A stretch of DNA of 64,000 nucleotides from Methanobacterium sp. Maddingley MBC34 (GTDB taxonomy: Archaea > Methanobacteriota > Methanobacteria > Methanobacteriales > Methanobacteriaceae), in the NCBI GenBank assembly GCA_000309865.1, contig AMGN01000090.1, positions 1 through 64,000 on the forward strand, in the 5' to 3' direction. Shown piece by piece: positions 46,134 through 56,251 of the stretch. Position 1 is the stretch's first letter; each line of letters starts with the position of its first letter. The notes beneath the pieces were generated by a model. It was not told the DNA's origin. It saw only the letters and a program-made list of their open reading frames with translations, and did not search any database. Made by a program: the position numbers and the translations under genes.

Positions 46134-47273
46134 ATGTTAGATATCGCTTTTAAAGATTTTAAGGCCAAAAAAGGCCGAGCTGCCATGTGCATCATAGGAG
46201 TCATGGTATGTGTTTTACTCATTGGCACCGTGAATCTGGTCTTATATGAAATGGAATCCGGTCTTAAAGGAGACCTGGGAACAGTCAATGGAAAACTATA
46301 CTTTGAAAAAAACGGAACCAGCTTCCCCCCCTATGCTAGTATCCTCCCTGAAAGTCTGGGAAATGAAGTCCTAACCCGAAGTGAAGTTAACCCGGATAAG
46401 AGCACCAAAGCACTCTTTGCACCCATACAGGGAGGTAATGAAACCCGTTACACAATGATAGTTGGCCTTACACCCGGCAAGGAGCAAGCTTTCATTGAAA
46501 ACACCACTGTAACTGGCAAAAGTTCCCTGGTGGGGGAAAGTGACAATGCAGTTATCCTGGGATCAGAGACTGCAAAAAATTACAATGCCACTGTGGGCAG
46601 CACCATAACTGTTCAGGGCAACCAGTATCAGGTTATTGGTATTATGAAACCAGTGGGCACTGGATGGCCACTGACCATTGATAGTTCCATGGTAATGTCC
46701 CTGTCCCATGCACAATCTGTCATGGAAATGCCCAGTCTCATATCCACAGTTATCATAATACCCAGTGGATCCATAGACACTGCTGAGACCAGTCTGCAGA
46801 ATGCATATCCCAGCTACAGTATTTACTCCCAAAATGACACCCAGAAAACACTGGATGATAACCTGAGTCAGATCAGGATATTCATGAACATGATCAGCCT
46901 CTTTATATTCGTGGTTTCAGTGATCATAATCATGATCGTTATGATGATGTCAGTTAAGGAGAAAACCAAGGAAATAGGGACCATGAGGGCCATTGGAACC
47001 AGGAAAAGATCTATTCTGGCGTTAATAATCTATGAATCACTCATCCTCAGCTTGATTGGTGGTATCATTGGAATCATACTCATGTCCCCCACCTACAACC
47101 TGCTGGGCATGTTAATGGGTGCAACTGATGTGAACTTCCTGAGTTTCAATATACCCCTGCCAATAGTCACCCAGGTGTTGGTGATTGTTTTTATCATTGG
47201 AACATTCAGCGGACTATTACCTGCCTATCTGGCCACACGTATCAGCCCCATAGATGCTTTAAGATATGAATAA
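46134..47273 (+). CDS. MacB-like ABC transporter permease (FtsX family)
   Basis: The 379-residue protein has one membrane helix near the start (AAMCIIGVMVCVLLIGTVNL), a large outer domain (about 40-250) and three helices at the end with the FtsX signature VKEKTKEIGTMRAIG. This is the MacB/LolC layout, which moves substrates within the outer space rather than across the membrane. It is followed 44 bases later by its ATPase gene. Confidence 0.88.
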   Translation: MLDIAFKDFKAKKGRAAMCIIGVMVCVLLIGTVNLVLYEMESGLKGDLGTVNGKLYFEKNGTSFPPYASILPESLGNEVLTRSEVNPDKSTKALFAPIQGGNETRYTMIVGLTPGKEQAFIENTTVTGKSSLVGESDNAVILGSETAKNYNATVGSTITVQGNQYQVIGIMKPVGTGWPLTIDSSMVMSLSHAQSVMEMPSLISTVIIIPSGSIDTAETSLQNAYPSYSIYSQNDTQKTLDDNLSQIRIFMNMISLFIFVVSVIIIMIVMMMSVKEKTKEIGTMRAIGTRKRSILALIIYESLILSLIGGIIGIILMSPTYNLLGMLMGATDVNFLSFNIPLPIVTQVLVIVFIIGTFSGLLPAYLATRISPIDALRYE

Positions 47274-47317
47274 AGATTATCATGAAAAATATATCATTAT
47301 AAGAAGGTGTGTTAAAT

Positions 47318-47998
47318 ATGAAAGGTTTAGTTAAGGGAGAGGAACTCTGGAAAACTTATAAACTGGACAGTACCGAGGTTCACGCCCTAAGAGGATTGAA
47401 TATAACTGTTGATGAGGGTGAATTTGTATCCATAATGGGCCCATCAGGGTCAGGGAAATCAACCCTCCTCAACATGATTGGGGGTCTGGACACCCCTACC
47501 AGTGGAGATCTCTTCATTGGTGGAAAAGAAATATCCTCCCTGAATGATGGAGAACTTACCAAAATGCGGGCGGAAAATATTGGATACATCTTCCAAACCT
47601 TCAACCTCCTACCGGCATTAACTGTCCGTGATAATGTAGGGTTCCCCATGAGGAACTTAAGTGGAGATAAGAAGCTGGATAAATCTTCCAGAACTCAAAG
47701 GGCAGAAGAGTGTGTGGAGATTGTTGGTCTGGGCCCTCGTATGAATTATCTCCCTGCAAAGCTTTCTGGGGGAGAAAGGCAACGGGTGGCCATTGCCCGT
47801 GCCCTGGTTAATAATCCTAAATTTATTTTAGCTGATGAACCCACTGGAAACCTTGATACTGAGGCCACAGAGAACATAATCAATCTCCTACACCAGGTTA
47901 ATGATGAGGGCACCACTGTGATTATGGTTACTCATGATGTGGATACCACCAAGGGTACACGGGTGATGCGCATCAGGGATGGGGTTATTGAAAGTTAA
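47318..47998 (+). CDS. ABC transporter ATPase (MacB/LolD type)
   Basis: The 226-residue ATPase has Walker A GPSGSGKS, the Q-loop YIFQTFNLLP, signature LSGGERQR, Walker B FILADEPTG and the switch VTHD. It pairs with the FtsX-type permease upstream. ATG 47318 has AAGGTGTG six bases upstream and is preferred over the GTG at 47309. The substrate is unknown. Confidence 0.92.
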   Translation: MKGLVKGEELWKTYKLDSTEVHALRGLNITVDEGEFVSIMGPSGSGKSTLLNMIGGLDTPTSGDLFIGGKEISSLNDGELTKMRAENIGYIFQTFNLLPALTVRDNVGFPMRNLSGDKKLDKSSRTQRAEECVEIVGLGPRMNYLPAKLSGGERQRVAIARALVNNPKFILADEPTGNLDTEATENIINLLHQVNDEGTTVIMVTHDVDTTKGTRVMRIRDGVIES

Positions 47999-48188
47999 AT
48001 TCCACTTTTCTTATTTTTTTATGAGAAATTCCTTTTTTAGAAATAATATAGAAAATCTTGTTTTTTAATTGATATTGTGTAAACGGTTTTTGCATATCAC
48101 CAATAAATTAATATTATTACAGTTATATTAATTTATATTATGCAGATTTTGTGATCAAAATGTTTTTAAACTTTTTGTGGATGGAGTT

Positions 48189-48399
48189 ATGTTAATGGTA
48201 GACACAACATCAATTGACAAAGTTATCCAAAATTTTCCCCAAAAAAACCAAAAATTGCTAAAGGGGGCTTTGAATAAAGGTTATAATAAGGTTACATAAT
48301 TCTTATACCAACTCTTTATTGTAAAGAAGTAATTATAAATCCTTGCATGGTAAAAATAATAAAGGAAATAACAGAAATTAAGAAATTAGAAGAAAAATA
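48189..48399 (+). pseudogene. Broken homologue of the 24849-25121 gene
   Basis: The frame from ATG 48189 encodes DKVIQNFPQKNQKLLKGALN and stops at 48297. A one-base shift restores PTLYCKEVIINPCMVKIIKE to TAG 48399. Both parts align in order with the intact 90-residue protein at 24849. The gene is frameshifted in the middle. Confidence 0.7.
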
Positions 48400-48456
48400 G
48401 TTGATATAATGAAAAATTTAAGTTATTAATATTACTTTAAAAAAGAGGATGCAAAG

Positions 48457-48771
48457 ATGAGCCAGTGGAAAGAAGTCAAAAGAGATGAAGAAGAGATGGA
48501 AAAACCCACTTTCTGGGAACCAGCAGCCATCGGAGAAACATTACAGGGAAAATATATAGATCTGGAAGAAAATGTTGGCCAGTTCAAGAGCAATCTTTAC
48601 ACATTCAGAACCTTTGAGGGTGAAATGAAGGTGTGGGGTTGCACAGTCCTGGATGAATTAATGAAGAAAGTGGACATGGGTAATGAAGTCCGCATAACCT
48701 TCAATGGCAAACAACCATCCAAGAGTGGTAAAAATCCCTGGAAAGACTTTAAAGTGGAATACAAAGAATAA
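48457..48771 (+). CDS. Hypothetical protein, possibly OB-fold (104 aa)
   Basis: The ATG has AGAGGATG upstream. The protein has alternating strands (ETLQGKYIDLEENVGQFKSN, TFRTFEGEMKVWGCTVLDEL, EVRITFNGKQ) that suggest a small beta barrel such as a single-strand DNA-binding OB fold. No family is firmly recognised. Confidence 0.6.
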   Translation: MSQWKEVKRDEEEMEKPTFWEPAAIGETLQGKYIDLEENVGQFKSNLYTFRTFEGEMKVWGCTVLDELMKKVDMGNEVRITFNGKQPSKSGKNPWKDFKVEYKE

Positions 48772-48860
48772 TAATTATGAAAGCCCCTGTTGAATATTAA
48801 ATTTCCACTAAACTTCTTATCCGCCTATACTATAAATTAAATATAGACAAATAAGTGATT

Positions 48861-49343
48861 ATGTCGACTATGATTTTCACCATCGGCCATAGCAACCACC
48901 CCTTCTCCCGCTTCATGGAACTAATCCAGAAACATGATATTCAGATGGTGGTGGATGTACGAACCAGGCCTTACAGTAAATACACGCCCTACTTCAGTAA
49001 AAAACCCCTGGAAGAAGGATTAAAAGAATACAAGATAAAGTACGTTTATCTTGGAAATAAGATTGGTGGAAAACCAGATGATGCTAAGTTCTACCATGAT
49101 GGCGAACTCCTTTACCACATCATGGAAAAAGATGATAAGTACCAGGAAGGGCTCAAAATCCTCCTGGAACTTGCCAAGGATAATCGGATTGTTATCCTGT
49201 GCAGTGAAGAGGATCCTTCCCGTTGTCATCGCCATCACTTAATCAGCCAATCACTACTTAAACATAACTTCCAGATAACCCATATAAGGGGAAATGGTGA
49301 TCTGGAGAAGGTTAGAAGTGATTACCAGGCCCGTTTATTTTAA
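48861..49343 (+). CDS. DUF488 family protein
   Basis: The protein has the DUF488 marks FTIGHSNHPFSRF, VVDVRTRPYSKY and CSEEDPSRCHRHHLI. The last resembles a rhodanese-like or nucleotide-related site but is not understood. I use ATG 48861 rather than the GTG two codons earlier; neither has a ribosome site. It is followed 105 bases later by the MrfA-like helicase. Confidence 0.85.
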   Translation: MSTMIFTIGHSNHPFSRFMELIQKHDIQMVVDVRTRPYSKYTPYFSKKPLEEGLKEYKIKYVYLGNKIGGKPDDAKFYHDGELLYHIMEKDDKYQEGLKILLELAKDNRIVILCSEEDPSRCHRHHLISQSLLKHNFQITHIRGNGDLEKVRSDYQARLF

Positions 49344-49448
49344 TAAAAAGGGAATTATTATAAATGAAGAATTATTTTAATTAGGGAAATTATAATAGAA
49401 TTGTTTTTAAATAGTTTCATATAATATCTTTATTTAAACCTGATTTAA

Positions 49449-52265
49449 ATGCTTAAAAACGTCCTTGAAACCCTGGAAAAAAATAGAATCTTCCGCAGGA
49501 AAGTGGAACACATTGAAACCCTCAATGAACGCCAGGCACACTACGGTGAAGTGAAAGATCTACCTTCATCCCTCCAGAAATATCTTCAGGACAGTCATAT
49601 CCAACTTTACCAGCACCAGGTTGAAGCCACCGAGCTTATCCGGAATGGTGAAAACGTTCTCATAACCACTCCCACCGCTTCAGGCAAAACCCTTGCCTTT
49701 AACCTGGCCATTGTTGAAACTTTAAGCCGGGATGAAGAGGCAACTGCCCTTTATATTTACCCTGCCAAGGCACTGGCCAATGACCAGCTTAATGTTTTAA
49801 AACATTTAGAATCATCATGTGGATTGGATTTCAAACCCAACATTTATGATGGTGACACACCCCGGAATATCCGGCCCTGGATCAAGGAAAATTCACGTTT
49901 AATCCTCACTAACCCCTACATGTTACACCTTATAATGGGGTGGCATCACCAGTGGTCACGTTTTTACAAAAACCTGAAGTATGTGGTGATTGATGAGGCT
50001 CACCATTACCGTGGTGTTTTCGGATCCAATGTAGCCTTCCTAATCCGCAGATTAAGACGGATCTGTAACCATTACGGTAGTTACCCCCAGTTCATTCTAT
50101 CTTCTGCCACCCTGGCCAACCCTGATGAGTTCAGCCGTAACCTGGTGGGTATGAGTTTCCAGGAGGTTAACCAGGACACTTCCCCCAGTGGAAAGAAGCA
50201 CTTCGTTCTCTATAATCCCTTTGCCAAGTGGGGGGATCTTTCCACTCACCAGGAGACCAAGAACCTGTTCCAGCTAATGGTCACCAACGATCTACAGACT
50301 TTATGTTTCACTGTCAGCCGTAAAATGGCAGAGATCATTGCCATGTGGACCAAAAAGGAGCTGAACCAAACAAGGCCCGACCTGGTGAACCGTATAACCG
50401 CCTACAGGTCTGGTTATCTGGCCGAAGAGAGACGAAAAATAGAGAAGGGACTTAAAACCGGTAGTCTGGTAGGTGTGACCTGTACCAATGCCCTGGAGTT
50501 AGGGGTGGATATTGGTAGTCTGGATTGTGTGATTATCAGCGGCTACCCTGGAACCATGATCAGCACCTGGCAGCAGGCAGGACGTGCGGGACGTGCAGAA
50601 AACGAGTCCATGGTTATTATGGTGGCTTTTGAAAATGCCCTGGACCAGTACCTAATGAAACACCCTGAATTCCTGTTCCACAAAAGTCATGAGAATGCAG
50701 TTATTGACCTTCAGAATAAGAAAATAACACAGGGACACCTTATGTGTGCTGTGAAGGAAATGCCACTAACTGTGGATGATTTTGAGAAATATTTTGAAGC
50801 AGATTATGATACTTTGGAGGCAATTCGTCAGGGGGGGCTGGTAAAGGAAACTTTAATTGGGTTAACCTATATTGGGCGTAACGATCCGGCTATGAACATC
50901 AGCCTGGATCAGATATCCAGTGACCACTTTAAGGTTTTCCATAATAAACGTTTAATGGAGACCATGGATCGACAGCACGCCTACAGTGAAGCCCATGAAG
51001 GAGCAGTACTCATCAACCAGGGTGAAACCTACACCGTGGATAGTTTTGACCTGGCCAAAAGGACCATCAATGTTAAGAAGATGGATGTGGATTACCATAC
51101 CCAGGCCCTTAAAAACGTGGATGTTTCCATTGAAAAGGAGATTAGCTCCAGAAAGATAGGGAATTTCAGTGTTTCTTTTGGTGAGGTTAAGGTTTCCCAG
51201 GATTTCTATAAATACAAGACCATGCTCTACGGGAAAACCCTGTCCACCTATAACCTGGATTTACCACCATTAAAGTATCATACTCGTGGTTTATGGTTCA
51301 CTGTTCCCGGATTGGTCCAGGATACACTGGAAAATGTTTTCACCAAAAAAGATGCCTACGCCGGCAGCCTCCACGGTGCAGAACATGCACTTATATCCAT
51401 GTTCCCCTTACTGGTACTCTGTGACCGTTTCGATATAGGGGGTTTATCCACCAATTACCATCCTGAAACAGGTAAGGCAACTATTTTCATCTATGATGCC
51501 TATGAAGGCGGTATAGGTCTGGCAGAGAAGGCAGTTGAGGTAATGGAGAAACTGGTGGAAGTTACCAGGGATATGGTTAAAAGCTGCCAGTGCCGTAAAG
51601 GATGCCCTACCTGTATTTATTCTCCTAAATGTGGAAATGACAACAAACCATTACATAAAAAGGGAACTATTTTCATCTTAGAATCTATTATGAAGATGAT
51701 GAAGGGTGAAAGTGTGGATTTACCCACTGATATAACCTATGATCATCGGGAAACCATCACTGCACCTTTCAAACATCCAATGGTGGGTGCGGAAGGTTAT
51801 CAAGAATTTGAAAACCCTGAAAATCTCACCCGTAAGGGTGAATCATTCTATCTCAACGGGAACAACAAAGAAGCTTTGACTTGTTTCCAGAAGGCCCTTA
51901 AGATGGATGAAAACAATATTTCAGCCTTGAAGTATCAGGGTATGATCCTGGCAGAACAGGATTCTCATGCCAAGGCCATTGCATCCTTTAAGAAAGTTCT
52001 TAAAAAAAGGGAAGATGATGCCGAAGCCCTTTATTATCTGGCAGTTTCACTCCACGAAACTGGTAATTATTCAAATAGTAAAGATGCATCCTGGAAACTC
52101 ATTGAAAAAAGAGGAGACTGGGATGATGCCTGGCATGTACTGGCCATGGCACTACAGGCACTAGGTGATAAAGAAGGAGCTATAACTGCCTATAGGAAGG
52201 CTTTAGCTATTAATCCCTTGAATGAAGATGCTGCGGATAAATTAAATGGTATTTTAGAAGATTGA
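49449..52265 (+). CDS. MrfA/Hrq1-like DEAD/DEAH helicase with TPR tail
   Basis: The 938-residue protein has TPTASGKT at 74-81, DEAH near 181, GRAGRAEN near 377, and a DUF1998 region with four cysteines CQCRKGCPTC and CGN near 715-730 that bind zinc. This is the MrfA/YprA family, which unwinds DNA 3' to 5' in mitomycin-type repair. From about 790 the chain continues with four TPR units (EALTCFQKALKMDENNISAL is one). These are not part of bacterial MrfA and probably bind a partner. No ribosome site precedes the ATG, so the transcript may be leaderless. Confidence 0.9.
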   Translation: MLKNVLETLEKNRIFRRKVEHIETLNERQAHYGEVKDLPSSLQKYLQDSHIQLYQHQVEATELIRNGENVLITTPTASGKTLAFNLAIVETLSRDEEATALYIYPAKALANDQLNVLKHLESSCGLDFKPNIYDGDTPRNIRPWIKENSRLILTNPYMLHLIMGWHHQWSRFYKNLKYVVIDEAHHYRGVFGSNVAFLIRRLRRICNHYGSYPQFILSSATLANPDEFSRNLVGMSFQEVNQDTSPSGKKHFVLYNPFAKWGDLSTHQETKNLFQLMVTNDLQTLCFTVSRKMAEIIAMWTKKELNQTRPDLVNRITAYRSGYLAEERRKIEKGLKTGSLVGVTCTNALELGVDIGSLDCVIISGYPGTMISTWQQAGRAGRAENESMVIMVAFENALDQYLMKHPEFLFHKSHENAVIDLQNKKITQGHLMCAVKEMPLTVDDFEKYFEADYDTLEAIRQGGLVKETLIGLTYIGRNDPAMNISLDQISSDHFKVFHNKRLMETMDRQHAYSEAHEGAVLINQGETYTVDSFDLAKRTINVKKMDVDYHTQALKNVDVSIEKEISSRKIGNFSVSFGEVKVSQDFYKYKTMLYGKTLSTYNLDLPPLKYHTRGLWFTVPGLVQDTLENVFTKKDAYAGSLHGAEHALISMFPLLVLCDRFDIGGLSTNYHPETGKATIFIYDAYEGGIGLAEKAVEVMEKLVEVTRDMVKSCQCRKGCPTCIYSPKCGNDNKPLHKKGTIFILESIMKMMKGESVDLPTDITYDHRETITAPFKHPMVGAEGYQEFENPENLTRKGESFYLNGNNKEALTCFQKALKMDENNISALKYQGMILAEQDSHAKAIASFKKVLKKREDDAEALYYLAVSLHETGNYSNSKDASWKLIEKRGDWDDAWHVLAMALQALGDKEGAITAYRKALAINPLNEDAADKLNGILED

Positions 52266-52317
52266 TTACACCTGCTAAAAATGCTATATCGGTGTGAAAT
52301 AATTATTTAAAGAACAT

Positions 52318-52965
52318 TCATTTTTTAGTTATGGTGAGGGGATTGCCTTTTTCTATTAGATTGAGGGTTATTTCTTCAAACTCATCCCACAAACCTGGTG
52401 CTTCCTCTTTAAAACGTTTTGAACGTGGCAGTGAAGATAATTTAACTCCACTGGAAGCATAGGTACTGTTGTATTCCCGGTCTTTACTATCCAGATCTAT
52501 TAATTTAGAATAAATAGATTTAAGAAGTTCCAGACAGTTATTAAAAGAGGATATGGAGATTATTTCCTTATCACTGAAAGTTATTGCCAGTAATGATGCC
52601 TGGTTCCTCCACATTATCTCATTCCATGAGGGCATAGGCATTTTTATAAGTTTATGGGCCAGAAAAATCTTTAGTTCATCCCCCACAACCTCAATTTCAT
52701 CATCTTTGTTTAATTTATACCAGAAATCTTTAAGTAATTCCATATTTTTATCATTTTCAAGGGAAATTAACGTTCTAGTAGAGTTTATTTTCCTTCTCTT
52801 TGACCTTCTATCCCTTCGTAAGTTACTTATCTCACTAGAGGCCAATCCCATAATCACTCCTAAAATAGTGGAAATTATGGGAATATATCCTGTAATATTT
52901 AACGTAAAATCAGCTCCGTAAATTTTTTTAAAATAATACCAAAAAAAGCGAGTTATATTTGCCAT
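52318..52965 (-). CDS. Hypothetical protein with N-terminal membrane helix (215 aa)
   Basis: After a short basic start comes one hydrophobic segment (ITGYIPIISTILGVIMGLAS), then a basic turn and a helical cytoplasmic domain of about 160 residues. No family is recognised. It is transcribed toward the end of the helicase gene. Confidence 0.6.
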   Translation of the reverse strand: MANITRFFWYYFKKIYGADFTLNITGYIPIISTILGVIMGLASSEISNLRRDRRSKRRKINSTRTLISLENDKNMELLKDFWYKLNKDDEIEVVGDELKIFLAHKLIKMPMPSWNEIMWRNQASLLAITFSDKEIISISSFNNCLELLKSIYSKLIDLDSKDREYNSTYASSGVKLSSLPRSKRFKEEAPGLWDEFEEITLNLIEKGNPLTITKK

Positions 52966-53272
52966 AAAATTAGTACATTATTATATTGATTTTTGGCACT
53001 ATTAAAATGATCTATTAACTCAAATTTAATGTATTCCAAAACATTACTGACAATTTTACATTTAAGTCTCAGATTATATCAGTATAATTATTTTGTCAAA
53101 AATTTCTGGTATCTGATAACACCGTATTCTAAAATCACTCCTAAAAAAATAATATCCAAAAAATGTTAATTAGGAGAGAATCCCAACTAAATCAATCAGG
53201 ATTTATTCAAGTTTTACAGGGATCTTTAATTGCCCGATAATTTTAATAACAAATCATTTTAAAAAAATAAAC
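52966..53272. other. Divergent spacer
   Basis: This 307-base AT-rich gap between divergent genes has no frame with a ribosome site and no clear dyad. Confidence 0.4.
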
Positions 53273-53788
53273 ATGAAGATTAAAGGATCCTGTGAAGGAA
53301 TGAGCTGTGACTGTATTCTGGAAAAAGAAGGGGTGCTCCTTAAATTTAAAGGTTTTTTTGGAGGAGATAAAGGGGAAGAACTTATAAAATACAATGATAT
53401 TCAAAATATTTCCCTTGCTAAAACTGCAGGATTGGTTTCATCCCCATTACTAATTCTTGAAAGCTACAGTGGAATAAAAAAAGTTGTTATTCTAGGTAAA
53501 CAATTTAAAACATTCTATGAATTACTGGAAAACAAAATTAATCATAAAATTACTGCAGACACCACACCTGAACCCGTGAATGAATTATTAAATGAATCAA
53601 TTGATAATTCTCTGGATAAACCTGCAAATAATTCTCTGGAAGAACCAGAAAATGAATCTCAAGATGAACCTGGAAAGGTATCCATTCATTATAAACGAAT
53701 AGAAGAAGCTAAGAAACTTTTGGATATGGGTGCTATTACTGAGGAAGAGTTCAATTCAATTAAAAAAAAGCATTTGAAAAAATTGTAA
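53273..53788 (+). CDS. PH-like protein with SHOCT tail (171 aa)
   Basis: The first 85 residues form strands as in bacterial PH domains (VLLKFKGFFGGDKGEELIKY). A linker of near repeats (NESIDNSLDKPANNS, LEEPENESQDEPG) follows. The C-terminus is a SHOCT-like helix pair (EEAKKLLDMGAITEEEFNSI). SHOCT tails occur on many oligomeric membrane or phage-related proteins. Its role is unknown. No ribosome site is visible. Confidence 0.68.
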   Translation: MKIKGSCEGMSCDCILEKEGVLLKFKGFFGGDKGEELIKYNDIQNISLAKTAGLVSSPLLILESYSGIKKVVILGKQFKTFYELLENKINHKITADTTPEPVNELLNESIDNSLDKPANNSLEEPENESQDEPGKVSIHYKRIEEAKKLLDMGAITEEEFNSIKKKHLKKL

Positions 53789-53938
53789 TCCAAAATCATA
53801 GCTATCATGAGTACTAATTCTTATCATAATACAATAAATCCCAATATTGTAAATATTAGAAAGTGCAGAGTCATTTTTAAGTATAAAATTAATTCCTTCC
53901 ATTTTTTTTATATACAAAATATGGTGAAAGGTTGAATA

Positions 53939-54928
53939 ATGAAAAAGGAATCAGATTATCCTGAGAAAACAGCCGGGTACCACATGGTAACAGAGATTCC
54001 GGTTTTCAGTGCAGATGATACCATTGGAGAAATTAAAGAGGTATTAGTGGATAAATCATCCCAGTTCAACAGTCTTGATTACATATATCTCACTGATAAG
54101 CTTAACACCCTGGTAGGTGTTATTTCAATTAAAGATCTCCTGGTAACCATGGATAAAACTGTTAAAGCCTCCAATATCATGGCCAGTGATCTGGTAACTG
54201 CTGACGTAACCGTTGATCAGGGAAGACTGGTTTACCTGGCACTATCTCATGGTTTGAAGTCAATTCCAGTGGTAAATGAGGAGGGAGGATTCATGGGTGT
54301 GGTGCCCTATGATACCATACTTCAGATATTCAACCTGGAAGTGCAAAGTGATGTTTTCAATTTTGGAGGAATTTTCCACCGTATCGGAGATGAATATACT
54401 TCCATACATTCATCAGCTGCCCATATGATCCGTTCACGTCTACCCTGGCTTATTATAGGGGTTATTGGAGGTACACTGGCCGCATCATTAATTGCACAGT
54501 TTGAAGAGCTTCTGGCCAGTTTCATTGCCTTGGCTAGTTTCATACCAGTGATGGTCTATATGAGTGATGCAGCCGGGGCCCAGACTGAAGCCTTGATAAT
54601 CCGTAGTATGGCCCTGGACACACATTTAGATGTTCGAAAATATTTAACCAGGGAAATACTGGTTGCCACTGTACTGGCACTAGCATCCGGTGCTTTTGCA
54701 GCTTTACTGGCCTACCTCACCCGCCAAAACATCATACTGGGGGTTATTATTTTCCTGGCACTGTTTTTCAGTATCATTGCCTCGGTAACCATCAATACCT
54801 TCGCACCCCTGATTTTACGGAAATTTAACTACGATCCAGCACTGGCCACAGGTCCCCTGGCCACCATCTTCAGTGACATTGCTACCCTGGCAATTTACCT
54901 AGCAGTGGCCATAACCTTGCTTGGTTGA
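53939..54928 (+). CDS. MgtE-type divalent cation transporter lacking the N domain
   Basis: The 329-residue protein has two CBS domains (about 15-70 and 75-130) and the MgtE membrane part with five helices (LIIGVIGGTLAASLIAQFEE is the first, and DAAGAQTEALIIRSMALD is the conserved pore segment). Bacterial MgtE has an extra helical N domain before the CBS pair that senses magnesium; it is missing here. Start ATG with GAAAGGT upstream. Confidence 0.85.
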   Translation: MKKESDYPEKTAGYHMVTEIPVFSADDTIGEIKEVLVDKSSQFNSLDYIYLTDKLNTLVGVISIKDLLVTMDKTVKASNIMASDLVTADVTVDQGRLVYLALSHGLKSIPVVNEEGGFMGVVPYDTILQIFNLEVQSDVFNFGGIFHRIGDEYTSIHSSAAHMIRSRLPWLIIGVIGGTLAASLIAQFEELLASFIALASFIPVMVYMSDAAGAQTEALIIRSMALDTHLDVRKYLTREILVATVLALASGAFAALLAYLTRQNIILGVIIFLALFFSIIASVTINTFAPLILRKFNYDPALATGPLATIFSDIATLAIYLAVAITLLG

Positions 54929-55170
54929 TTCTGATCTCAATAAAATTATTCAATTTTTATTTTTCTATTCTATTTTTTTATCACAAGCAGGAATTTCGGA
55001 TGGCTGACTGGATAGTTCCTGTACTGACTGAATAGTTCCAGTAAATAATGAAATTAAACCTACTTATTATGAATTATTAGTTTTTGTTAAAAATAATGTT
55101 GAAATAAAATTATAATGCCCAAACAATATAATAATGTTAGGAACCCAAAATTATAATGGAGGTGGACTGG

Positions 55171-55251
55171 ATGAATAACCGGGAAACCATCGTTATAATT
55201 GGAATATTTTCCTTTACATTAGTCACAGGACTTTTAATGTGTCTAGTGTAA
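55171..55251 (+). CDS. 26-residue membrane peptide
   Basis: The ATG lies seven bases after a perfect GGAGGTG. The 26-residue product has three charged or polar residues followed by a single membrane helix (IVIIGIFSFTLVTGLLMCLV). Such tiny proteins often regulate a transporter. Its place 240 bases after the MgtE gene is suggestive only. Confidence 0.6.
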   Translation: MNNRETIVIIGIFSFTLVTGLLMCLV

Positions 55252-55844
55252 CTTAAAATTTTTAATTTTAATGAATAATATAAAATATAACTTTATTTTA
55301 ATAATGGAATCTAGAATATGGTATAATCCCTTAATTTACCTTAAATAATTTTTTATAGATTTATCTAATTTATTAAGAGTAAAAAGAAATATGTTATAAT
55401 ACTCCCACGCATTGCTTTAATTAAGAATTTCTGTTGTATTAATACATAAAATATTTATTACTTCAAAAATCATTGGTAAATATTATTCTGGAATAAATCC
55501 ATGGTTAGATGGACGATGAAATTTTTGCATAGTGAGAGTTCATCTTATGAAACTTTTTTTCCAGTGCAGTAAAAAATTCCATCCATTTCATGAAATAGGT
55601 TTTCTGGATAGATATTTTCATGTACACTTTTTTTATAAAAAATATTAATTATCAAAAACACTTCTAAAATGATCAGACCATGTATACTAAACCGTTGAAA
55701 TAGTGGTAGTTTGAAGATTTTTGTTTGAATGATATTTTTCAAGGGTGATTGAGTAAACGAATTATATGAAATAATATTTTTTTTTACAAATTTTTTTGGG
55801 GGGATTTATTAATATTATTAATTTATCACCCCACTACATTATGT
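55252..55844. other. Gene-poor stretch
   Basis: This is nearly 600 bases of AT-rich sequence. A 65-codon frame on the minus strand (55545-55742) has a TTG start without a ribosome site and is probably chance. Short inverted repeats such as GATGAA/TTCATC near 55515-55546 are seen. Nothing else can be supported. Confidence 0.4.
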
Positions 55845-56237
55845 CTACTTTTTTTGGTACTCCAGTAAATTTATGAAACTATCAAGTCCATCTTTACTGG
55901 AATCAATGATATCAATAGCAGACTCAAGTTCATCATCTTTTGATCTCTGGTCAACTATCAATCTGCGGATGATAAACCCCATTATTCCCAGAACAGCCAT
56001 GAATATTAGAAAATAAAAAATTATCGCGAATATGAACTGTGATTGGGTTAAGTTATTCAGTGTGATGAAGGTTAAGGTGAAAAGAACTAAAAATGCACAT
56101 GTGAAACAGCTGGCAACCACCAGTAGCAATTTCTGGTCATCATTCTTGTCACGGAATGCAGAATAGGCTGCAATGGAGAGTGAAGATCCGGCCAGGCTGA
56201 ATACCATGAATTCTGGTATTAAATGAATTATATCCAT
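55845..56237 (-). CDS. Hypothetical membrane protein, three helices (130 aa)
   Basis: Three membrane helices (FMVFSLAGSSLSIAAYSAF, LLLVVASCFTCAFLVLFTLT, FAIIFYFLIFMAVLGIMGFI) are followed by a charged cytoplasmic tail. No family is recognised. It begins 14 bases after the preceding minus-strand gene and shares its operon and promoter. Confidence 0.68.
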   Translation of the reverse strand: MDIIHLIPEFMVFSLAGSSLSIAAYSAFRDKNDDQKLLLVVASCFTCAFLVLFTLTFITLNNLTQSQFIFAIIFYFLIFMAVLGIMGFIIRRLIVDQRSKDDELESAIDIIDSSKDGLDSFINLLEYQKK

Positions 56238-56251
56238 ACTTTAACATCCTT

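Noticed and set aside
55545..55742. 65-codon minus-strand frame with hydrophobic part
   Set aside because: It has a TTG start and no Shine-Dalgarno site, and its composition is typical of AT-rich spacer.
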